From contig OX419759.1 of NCBI GenBank assembly GCA_948567375.1, positions 60,551,493 through 60,615,492 of the forward strand: a stretch of DNA of 64,000 nucleotides. The letters run 5' to 3'. Position numbers and translations under genes: made by a program. Below, in pieces: positions 33,065 through 41,516 of the stretch (position 1 is its first letter; each line of letters opens with the position of its first letter). Below the pieces are notes generated by a model. That model was not told the origin of the DNA. It saw only the letters and a program-made list of their open reading frames with translations, and ran no database searches. The DNA comes from Lunularia cruciata. Taxonomy: Eukaryota > Streptophyta > Marchantiopsida > Lunulariales > Lunulariaceae.

Positions 33065-36000
33065 TAGAAGGCAATCAAGTGAGAATATTAATAGATCCGT
33101 GAGCAACAAAGAATTTCTTGTCTTGTTGTGTTGCAATATGATTGGGAATGGATCTAGAGAGAGATGAGAGAGAAGAAGTAAAGTTACCTAACGGGCAAAC
33201 ACAGAGGATTGAATCATTACCTAAACTGGTAACACTCTCTACAAGAATATCAAGAAGTAATTGAGTAGTGAGTGATACAATTAGCTTGTTGTGATGCAAT
33301 CTTAAGCATGCCATGGATGGAGCATTACAACACTATGGTAGATTGGAGGAAGAAAGTAGTGAGAACCCACCAATGGTCAATCATTGGGGTTAAAGAAAAT
33401 TCACACAAGCAAGAACTACCTCTCTATGTCATTGGGACGGTAACTATTTGTAAGACAGATAGATGTTTCATGGGTTTAATAAGAGAAGCCCAAAGTGCAC
33501 AACTTGATGGACAAATTTTTGAGAAATTGAAAGATATGGTGGATGAGTTTCAAGATGTCTTTCCTTATGATTTACCCTCAGGATTATTACCAAAAAGGAG
33601 AGAAGATCATAAAATTGAGACACTCATTAGAAAGACACCTCCTTGTAAGGCCCCATATTGCCTAACACCTCATGAGTTGGAGGAATGTAAGACTCAAATT
33701 AAGGGTTCATCTAACCCAAAATATCCCTATATGGGGCTCCTATCTTGTTTGTGAAGAAGAAGGATGGAACAATGCACATGTGCATTGACTATGGGGGTCT
33801 CAATCAGCAAATAGTGAAGAACAAATACTCCTTGCCTTGCATGGATGACCTATTTGATCAACTCTATGGAGCAAGATACTTCACCAAATTGGACTTGTGA
33901 AATGGTTACAATCAAATCCAAATTGCATAGGAGGATGTGTACAAAACTGCCTTTCAAACCAAGTATGGCCACTTCAAATATCTTGTGATGTCTTTTGGCC
34001 CCACCAATGCACTTACCACTTTCATGAGTCTAATGAATGACATTTTTGTCCATACTTAGATAAGTCTAGTATCATCTTCCTAGATGACATCTTAGTATAC
34101 AATAGCACAATGATGGAACACAAACAACATCTACAAGAAGTCTTCCAAATTTTAAGACAAAATTGATTATGAGCCAAAATCTCAAAGTGCAAGTTTGGCA
34201 AGTCTAAAGTAGACTACTTGGGGCATGGAGTAAGTGTAGAGGGTATTCAATTATTGACAAATAAAATAAAGGTCATTCAAAAATGGAGTATCCCAAAAGA
34301 TCAAACTCAACTCAAGAGCTTCTTGGGGTTGATGGGATTTTATCATCAATTTGTCAAGGACTTCTCCAAGGTTGCACAACCTTTAATGGCACTACTTGGC
34401 AAGGGAAAGAAGTGAACATGGAGAACTATACAAGAGTTGGCCTTTCAAGAATTGAAAGCCACCTTGCTACATGCACCAATCTTGAAGTGGTATGACCCAA
34501 AACATCCAATCAAGTTGGCTACATATGCATTAGGCGTAGCAATAGGAGCAGTCCTACAACAAGTGTGGCATGATGGATGGCATCCAATTGCATATTTGTC
34601 TTGAAAGTTTTTATCGGCAAAGTGCAACTATCACACCATAAAAAAAGAAGAGCTGGCTATTGTCCTTGCAACCAAGCATTGGAAGCATTATCTGGGCGAG
34701 AAGGCAATTGTAGTAGAGATAAATCACAAACCTCTAGTCTACTTGGAGACACAAAAAGATCTATCTCATCACCAGATTTGGTGGGCAGAGTGGTAACAAT
34801 GCTTCAACATAACATCACGTATGTAGGAGGTAAGAAGCAACTTACAGATGCATGCACCCGCATACCAATGGCAAATAATTTGGTGGCAGAGATTAAGATT
34901 AATCTTGAATTTTGGCCAGAGATCCTGGCTACTACAAAAATTGATCCACAAATTGTAGGAGCACAATCATCCAAAGGCATCACCAGCACCCAAGGACTCA
35001 CCTTTCATGATGGAAAATTATGAATCCCAAATGTCCCAAAATTACGCACCACTATTCTAGCAAAATGTCATGATTAGGCCATTGCAAGTCATATCAGAGT
35101 GGACAAGACCTTGGAACAATCCATTGCCATTATTATTGGCCCAAGATGAGCAATGATGTGATGGACTACGTACATAGTTGCCTACTCTATCAACAGAACA
35201 AAGCTTCTAATCAAGCTCTTGCAGCGCTTCAACCTCTCTCCACTCCTCCACAACGTTGGGAACATGTGAGTATGGATCTCATTTGTGAATTACCCAAAAC
35301 CACCTTAAGATTTGACTCCATCTTGCTCTTTGTGGACCAACTCAGCAAAATGATTCATGTACGCCCATGACCGCTCCATGACTAGCTCAATTATACTTAG
35401 ATGCAGTCTTCTCTCACCATGGCTTGTCTCGAGTACTCATCACCAATAGAGGCACTCACTTCACCAATTTGTTTTGGCAAACACTTTTTGGTTTCTTCAA
35501 AACCAAGTTGGCCATGTCCATAGCTTACCACCCACAAATAGATAGACAAATAAAACTGGCTAATTGCACTATTGAAGACATGTTGCACGGCTTCACCTTA
35601 GAAGAGCAAGAGAGGTGGGACACCCTACTCCCCTTGGTGGAATTTGCTTACAACAATTTAGTGAATGCATCCACCTTTATCACTCCATTCTTCCTCATGT
35701 ATGGTGAGCATCCCTTTACACCTTCTAGCTTGATGAAGATACGTCCGATGGCTACCAAGGTCGATGTAGTCAACACATTTGTTTCTCAAATCCAACACGG
35801 TGTGGAGAGCTCCAAGCACAGTTTGCAGATTGCACAAAATCAACAGAAGTAGTATGTTGATGCACACCGTAGGCACATGGAGTTTAATGTTGGGGGATCA
35901 AGTGTGGTTGTCTATAGCCAACCTCACATTAGTTGGCCCTCGTAAGCTCAGACCCCATTTTATTGGGCCTTTCTCTGTTCTTCATTGAGTTGGCATTGTG

Positions 36001-36322
36001 GCCTATCACCTTGAGCTACCACCACACATGAAGATCCATCCAGTGTTCCATGTTTCCCTACTATGCAGATATGCTCCTCGATCTGGCCATTGTCATTCCA
36101 CACAAGACATTTGACCTTGTTTGACACTCATTGATGGCACAGAGGAATATGAAGTGGAACATATCCTCCAAAAATGCATGCGTGGTACTCGCCATCCACG
36201 GGTGGACTATCTGGTATAGTGGAAAGGTTACCCCTTCTATGAGGCAACTTGGGAGCCTGCTACCAATTTGACACTTGCACCGCTATTGGTGCAAGTGTTT
36301 GAGCAACAGTTGTACAACTAGG
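33065..36322 (+). pseudogene. element 2 pol remnant: protease, RT, RNase H, integrase, chromodomain
   Basis: The order is protease VRILIDP (33079), RT ([46 protein letters not shown]), RNase H ([13 protein letters not shown]), integrase zinc region, integrase core (MDLICELPK, TNRGTHFTN, YHPQIDRQIKLAN) and chromodomain (EEYEVEHILQKC...WKGYPFYEATWEP, about 36145-36270). The second integrase aspartate is asparagine and the catalytic glutamate is lysine. Many stops and several frameshifts are present. The chromodomain places it in the chromovirus clade, whose integrases are thought to target particular chromatin marks. Confidence 0.88.
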
Positions 36323-36334
36323 ATGTTGCGTTTT

Positions 36335-36349
36335 AAAAGGAGGGAGGTG
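36335..36349 (+). other. element 2 polypurine tract
   Basis: AAAAGGAGGGAGGTG directly before the 3' LTR, the primer for plus-strand DNA synthesis. Confidence 0.85.
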
Positions 36350-37111
36350 TGTAATACCAAGAGCTAGCCATATGATCTAGATGATCTAGCCATATGATCT
36401 AGATATGAAATTTGGTTTAGTAACATCTAGAATGATGTTATACATGATGGAAAAAATAGATCAGATAGAAGTATCACCAAAAGAGTACTTCTACTAATAT
36501 TGCAAAAACCAAAATAGACTTGAAAAGCTTAGAACCAACAGCTAGACATATGATTTAAAGGTGAGAATTGGTATGGTAACATCTAGAAGGATATTACACA
36601 TGATGGACTAAATAGATCAAAAGAAGGTATCACCAAAAGGGGACTTCTACTAATAGAGTAGGAACCAAAATATGCCTAAAATCTTTGGAAGGCAATTTTG
36701 AAGGCCTAAACGGATGAATTAGGCATAAAAAATATGCACATCCCCTCCCCCTCTTTCCAATAGAGGAAAGGATGGCCTTCACTCCTGCTTGCTTTGTCTC
36801 ATCGATAGCTTTCCAATGGTACCTCTCCCACATGATTCTAAGATTCCTACAAGAAGATTCCCTAAAAGATTCCTTCTAGTCAAAGGGACCAACCAAATAG
36901 GACCAGGACCAACATGTCACCCATCCAAGTGGGTAATCCAAGGGTGGAGCTTTTTGACATGTCACCTATCTATGTGCCTAATCCTATAGTGGAGCTTCCT
37001 TGAAAGAGTTCATCTTTGTCTATATAATAAAGAGAAGGTACTCCTTTGGGAATTGGATGCTTGAGTGTGAAATTTGTGTTTTCTCTCTTCTTTTGTCCTT
37101 GGAGTGCTACA
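36350..37111 (+). repeat. element 2 3' LTR
   Basis: It starts TGTAATACC and ends GGAGTGCTACA. It is 25 bp longer than the 5' LTR, mostly because of a duplicated GATCTAGCCATATGATCTAG block near its start. Confidence 0.95.
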
Positions 37112-37116
37112 GAAGA

Positions 37117-38830
37117 AGAACAATTGCAACCCAATTACTAAGTCAAAGCCACCTATAAGCAAAGTAGTGGAGGTGCATGAGAAATCCTCTATGGTAGGTA
37201 AACTAATATGAGAAGAGACCTCTATGGGGCAATACATTAGAGAAGTAATTAGGTAGGTAATTAAAGCCAAGACATCATTTTGACAATGTTAAAGTCGTAA
37301 TCTATTAGAGATGAAGGATTATGAGCCAATTGGCATTAATAGCGGTAGCACAAGGAGGAGATTGTGGCCATAGTAGAACTAGTATTAGGGGTAGAAAATT
37401 CTTTGTAGAGTTAGGATCCCTACTATATAACGGAGCTTGAGCCACTTAGTGCAAGTTTGTCCACCTTATGTTGTAACCATTATTTTTTGTAGTAGGAAAT
37501 TAAGGTTCAAATTCTATCTTTGAGGGGAACCCTATTTGGATTGAGTTGAGTATTAAGGAGTTATCAAGTGACTTATGTAATTTTTTGGCCCATGGGCTGA
37601 AGTGAATACTAGTTATGTTGTAAGATGCTCTGGTTGTTGGGTTATCTGTGCAGCAAATACTATAGAGAAAATCCATTTTATCTATTGATGTAATGAGTAT
37701 TGAGTCTTGTTTCAATTCTTGAACATGTATTATGTGTAAACTGATGCTCCTCATTATGCTTTTTGCATTCTTGTCTATATCTTAGAGTGTCACAAGCATT
37801 GCCCATAGCATTTCCTTTCATTGTATTCTTGTCTAGATCTTAGAGTGTCATTGGCACTACTTGTAACATTTCCTTACTTACCCGGATGGTGACAACCAAG
37901 GAAGTTGAAGGGCTCACAAAAGGATAAACATGCAAGCTAATTCCTAGGTTAAGTGTCTAAGGGTTAACTTTGTCCCGCAATTGCCTATAGATCATTACAT
38001 GGTCTCTACCCATAGGCCAATTATGGGAATTTTGTCAGTAGATCACTAAGAGATTGTTTGCTCATAGTCCAAGACTAGATTGTCATGCACTTCTATACCC
38101 CATAGCATCCCATACCCTTGCCTACGGGATTAGATTAACTCTCAGACATTTTTGGCTCTACTACCAATTGATGTGTTTGTCCTCTCCACTCCCTTTTACA
38201 ACTCATTCAGGCATGCTTATTCTACACCGACCCATGAGGATGCAAATTTTTTCAATTTAAGGGTAGGACTACTCCTATCTTTCAATCAAAATTTATTTCA
38301 ATCTAGGAGAGCATTACCCAAGCCCTTAGATAAATCTCTTAGTTTGAAGGAAACACTACCTCCCATTTTTACAAGTCCTATTGATCCCAATCCAGGGAAA
38401 GCATTACTTCCTATGTTTACAAGTACACTTTCAAACTTTTAGAGTTGGGCACTGCTTCCATTCATGGCAAGCACTTTTGCCCAAGGAAATCTATCCACCC
38501 TAGCACTATACTTTATGGTTGTGCAAGTACTACCTAAATCAGCTCCTATTGCCCTTGTAGCTCTTACTACAATGTCATCAACCTCAGGAGGAGCAAAAAA
38601 TTGTATAATCCCTAGAACAATAGTGTTCACAAGGTGAGAACATTTCAAATCATTCTTATAGATATTTGAAAATGTTTGTATGGCACAAAATATCATAGAT
38701 GATACTACCATGGCATGACAAATCGGCCAATGTTTCATTGGTGTTGTGCAATACTTGTTTAGTGGCCTAGCCTTATAACACCTATGGGTGTATGTATGTT
38801 CTATTGGGATTTTTAGTATTATATACATTA
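37117..38830. other. old repeat-derived DNA between elements
   Basis: This is the right flank of element 2 and should continue the sequence interrupted by it. I cannot recognise RT or other coding sequence following the methyltransferase fragment here. Parts around 37440-37760 look like another LTR (C/T-rich, ending near TGCTCCTCATTA), but no boundaries could be set. From 38440 the minus strand has gag-like low-certainty sequence. Confidence 0.35.
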
Positions 38831-39459
38831 TGTTGTATTATATATAGTTGAAGATATTGTTTATATAGAGTTTAACCAAGCTTCTATGCTAATAATGACT
38901 AGCTAGAGTTAGCCATAGCCAAGATAGAGGTGACTCTACTTTAGAAGAAGGTGAAAGAGTGAGCACCACTATTTTGGATTCTAGTGTATTGACTTGGTAT
39001 TGTTCATATTAGTTTGGCTTTGAGGAAAGAGTTGAGAACTTTTGGCCCACAAGCCTTTTTGGTTTGGATTCTTCTATAGTCCAAAGATAGCTTATGTAAA
39101 GGAATCCTTGACTTAGTAGTTGGATCAATATAAGACCACATCCTTAGAGGATTATTCCCATGAGCTTGGATATTCCTCTAGACTTTTAAGTTCAGATGAC
39201 TTTTTGCCTAGTGACTTGAGTTACTATAGTAATTAGTAACATTGATGTATAACTATTTCACAAGTATATAAACAAGAGATGAGGAAATACTCATCATCCT
39301 TTCACTTGGAAAGATAGTTTGCAACTATCTTTCTCTCATTGAGTTCTCTAGTGAGCAATGCCTTGAGTTTTGGAGATGCCATTGAGTTCTAGCTTTGCAA
39401 GAGTGTGATGAGGTTTAGTTCTTTGCCTTCTTAGTCCATGGTGTGCTACTCTAAATAAC
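38831..39459 (+). mobile_element. possible solo LTR
   Basis: The segment starts TGTTGTATTATATATAG and is bounded by CATTA at 38826-38830 and at 39460-39464. A TATATAAACAAGAG promoter-like motif lies at about 39265, followed by a CTCTCATTGAG region typical of an LTR R/U5. The right end reads AATAAC rather than the expected ..CA, so the boundary may be off by a base or mutated. It carries no coding sequence. Confidence 0.4.
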
Positions 39460-39464
39460 CATTA

Positions 39465-39860
39465 GAGGTTCATTCCACTAGTAGCCAGAAAAATCCCATG
39501 CTCCTCAACAATATTAGCTCCACCATCAACCACCTCTACTCTAAAAGTAGGAATCACATCATCCCTACTCTCACAAAGTGTGGCAACTAACCAAAACATT
39601 GGAGTTAAGTCAACTCCCAATTTAAACTTGTCATTTGCTGAGAACAAAGGAGAGCACATAATCAATTGCACCACCTCTAACATCATGCTAGACTCAATTT
39701 TTGTAGTAGTAGTTGACTAACTAGTATCTAGTCCATCATGCACTTGACCACCACCTACTACACATGCATTAGGAATTCTAGGATCCATGGATGTTGTTTG
39801 TAGTGTCTCAAAGAGTTTGAAAGACTAGGGAAGTTTGACCTATCTATTAGTCTTTCTTCT
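39465..39860 (-). pseudogene. minus-strand transposon-like coding remnant, left part (target of element 1)
   Basis: On the minus strand, frame 39462-39686 encodes KFKLGVDLTPMFWLVATLCE and FRVEVVDGGANIVEEHGI. It reads as real but unfamiliar coding sequence. Element 1 is inserted at its edge, and the other side of the insertion (45514-45860, minus) has further coding-like sequence. I could not identify the protein. Confidence 0.35.
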
Positions 39861-39935
39861 TTGTGTGTAACAATATGGAGTTTAGTGACGAAGTTAGTCG
39901 GGCTTACAAAGTAGAGAATAAGACAAAATAGCCTA

Positions 39936-40157
39936 GAATATTCTAGAAGCATCTAAGAAGCTTCTTAGGAAGCTTCCCAACTAGTTAACTTGCGCCCTAA
40001 GCAGGTAGCTTCTAGAAGGAAGCTTCTAGAAGCTTCTAACTAGCTTAGCTTGCCCGCCAAGTAGGCGGCTTCTAGAAGGAAGCTTCTTGAGAAGCTTCCT
40101 AGTTAACTTGGCTTGCACTCTAAGAAAGCAGCTCAAGGAAACTTCTTGAGAAGCTTC
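39936..40157 (+). promoter_or_regulatory. array of heat-shock-element-like dyads in the LTR promoter
   Basis: Heat-shock factors bind alternating GAA and TTC blocks spaced by two bases. Exact matches: GAAtaTTCtaGAA at 39936-39948 (three units), GAAgcTTC at 39957, 39969, 40079, 40091 and 40150, TTCtaGAA at 40010 and 40070, and GAAgcTTCtaGAAgcTTC at 40019-40036 (four contiguous units). The array ends about 20 bp before the TATA box, a normal position for a heat-inducible promoter. The same array is repeated in the 3' LTR, 5220 bp downstream. Heat response itself is inference. Confidence 0.78.
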
Positions 40158-40176
40158 AAGAGTCTTGTATGCTACC

Positions 40177-40184
40177 TATAAATA
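40177..40184 (+). promoter_or_regulatory. element 1 TATA box
   Basis: TATAAATA in the LTR, 104 bp before its end. Transcription would be expected to start about 30 bp downstream, near 40210. Confidence 0.75.
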
Positions 40185-40289
40185 CCAAGGCCGAAGCTCA
40201 TGCTAGGCATTCGGAGTTTTCCCTCATTCAAGTGTCCCAATGTGAGCTTCCATTCTCCTATTTCTCTCCTCGGTTTTGGTCTTTTACAT

Positions 40290-40301
40290 TGGTATCAGAG
40301 C
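40290..40301 (+). other. element 1 primer-binding site
   Basis: TGGTATCAGAGC, one base from the LTR end, is complementary to the 3' end of initiator tRNA-Met, the usual minus-strand primer for plant gypsy elements. Confidence 0.95.
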
Positions 40302-40310
40302 AGGAATGGG

Positions 40311-40526
40311 ATGGATGGAATTTATGGACCACCAAATCCACTTCCGCCAAACCATTGGGACTTTCATGTCCAGATATTACCAAAGCATCATTTCACACAA
40401 TTCATCACCTCACGCTTTGGGCAGGATTTTCTACATATGATCACCGTGTCAGAGGAACCCTTGATACTTCCAGTTGTAACTTATGGAGAACGGTGGACGT
40501 GTTGTATCTACGTGTTAATCAACTAG
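40311..40526 (+). CDS. element 1 pre-gag small ORF (71 aa)
   Basis: The first ATG with a long frame after the primer-binding site encodes 71 residues and stops 33 nt before gag. It begins MDG, has PNPLP at residues 8-12, and in the second half FGQDF...EEPLILPVVTYG...IYVL. Length, spacing to gag and this pattern are shared with the small ORF at 31611-31826 of element 2, although the two elements have unrelated LTRs. That is unexpected for a chance leader ORF. I know no function. It could be a short accessory protein or a translated leader controlling gag expression. Confidence 0.65.
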   Translation: MDGIYGPPNPLPPNHWDFHVQILPKHHFTQFITSRFGQDFLHMITVSEEPLILPVVTYGERWTCCIYVLIN

Positions 40527-40559
40527 ATAAATTGCATGTAGTGGAATAGAGTAGTAGCG

Positions 40560-41459
40560 ATGGCAGCAATACCGGATGTTATCCTTGCAATGCAACAACA
40601 AATCGAGCATCTTACTCGATTGTTGGATGAACGAGACCAGCAACGACGAGAACAGATAGACAGAGCGCCAGTTCGAGATGGAGAAGATCGCATTCGATTT
40701 CTGAAACCCAAGGTGTTTGAAGGCAAGAATCTTCCAGGCACAGTGGAGAATTTTGTGTTTGACTGTGAACGTTACTTTGAAGCCACCAATCTTCAAGACG
40801 AGCGGAAACAAATTCTCTTGGCTTCTAGCCAATTGGATGGAGTGGCAAAACTTTGGTGGCGATTCCGAGTAGAAAGAGCTGAACGACAAATTGTTACACC
40901 AATTTTTACATGGGCAGAATTCAAGGATGCAATACTTGGTCGATTTCAGACTATAAATGCCACCCGAGCTGCACGAGGTAAATTGGCAGAGTTGAGGCAG
41001 ATTGGCTCAGTGAGAAGCTACATCACACAATTTCAGAATATCATCATGCAAATTCCAGATATCCAAGAAGGTGAAGTTCTGGATCAATTTGTGCGAGGAT
41101 TGAAGTCACGAACCAGATTGGAGGTGACCATGCGAGAGCCATAGAATGTAGAACAAGCCATGCAATTGGCTGAGCGTTTTGATTCCTTAGTTGCGACAAC
41201 TTAGTCTTGACCTCGACCTACACAAAACCCACCAGTACCACGAGTGGAAGAACCGGTACCAATGGAGATTGATGCTATCCAACGAAGACCACTTAGCACA
41301 ACAAATAGAGAAAGATTACGACAAAATGGAGGTTGTTTTTATTGTCGCCAATTGGGGCATTGCATTGCTGAATGTCCACTCAAGAATGGATGACCTTGAC
41401 AAGTTGCCCAAGTGGAGGTTGTGGAGCGGAATGATCAGGGAAACGAGGAATCCCGGTAG
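40560..41459 (+). pseudogene. gag: element 1 gag (five premature stops)
   Basis: Gag forms the virus-like particle that packages element RNA. The frame begins MAAIPDVILAMQQQIEHL and includes the capsid region with KLWWRFRVERAE, FKDAILGRFQ, SYITQFQNII and EVLDQFVRGLK. A zinc knuckle CFYCRQLGHCIAEC (C-x2-C-x4-H-x4-C) lies near 41335-41380 and is intact. Stops at 41142, 41202, 41208, 41391 and 41397 are each one transition from CAG or CGA. The natural gag stop is TAG 41457-41459, 13 nt past the slippery heptamer. No frameshift mutation is present. Confidence 0.92.
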
Positions 41460-41516
41460 GAGATTTCGAGCCACCTACTGGGAGCTTGATTAGTTCCAAT
41501 GGGATTGAAGGCTCGA
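41438..41516 (+). promoter_or_regulatory. programmed -1 ribosomal frameshift signal (slippery heptamer plus pseudoknot)
   Basis: The heptamer GGGAAAC at 41438-41444 is in the gag frame as G-GGA-AAC, the X-XXY-YYZ phase needed for -1 slippage. Slipping gives GGG-AAA-CGA, exactly the pol frame. After a 6-nt spacer, 41451-41460 (UCCCGGUAGG) pairs with 41474-41483 (CCUACUGGGA): 10 bp with one G-U. Loop bases 41466-41472 (UCGAGCC) pair perfectly with 41510-41516 (GGCUCGA): 7 bp, closing an H-type pseudoknot. Loop lengths are 5, 1 and 26 nt. The gag stop lies inside stem 1. This is the classical retroviral layout for Gag-Pol synthesis. Confidence 0.88.

Larger units (their letters stand above)
30508..37111 (+). 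mobile_element. element 2: decayed Ty3/gypsy chromovirus, full length
   Basis: Both termini are TG...CA-type (the 5' LTR now ends TTAAA). LTRs lie at 30508-31244 and 36350-37111, with perfect 5-bp target duplications GAAGA at 30503-30507 and 37112-37116. A primer-binding site for initiator tRNA-Met, small ORFs, gag, protease, RT, RNase H, integrase, chromodomain and polypurine tract follow in standard order. The two LTRs differ at many sites and the 3' LTR has an extra 22-bp duplication (GATCTAGCCATAT), so the insertion is old. It lies about 260 bp past the methyltransferase remnant. Confidence 0.95.
39866..40288 (+). repeat. element 1 5' LTR
   Basis: It starts TGTAACAATATGG and ends CTTTTACA. 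Within it are a heat-shock-element-like cluster (39936-40157) and a TATA box TATAAATA at 40177-40184. Roughly 60-bp internal repeats place similar TTCTAGAAGGAAGCTTCT blocks at 40010 and 40070. Confidence 0.97.

Noticed and set aside
41457-41489. TAG 41457 and TGA 41487 as further premature stops in gag
   Set aside because: They lie downstream of the slippery site in the gag frame. The first is the natural gag terminator and the pol frame is open there.
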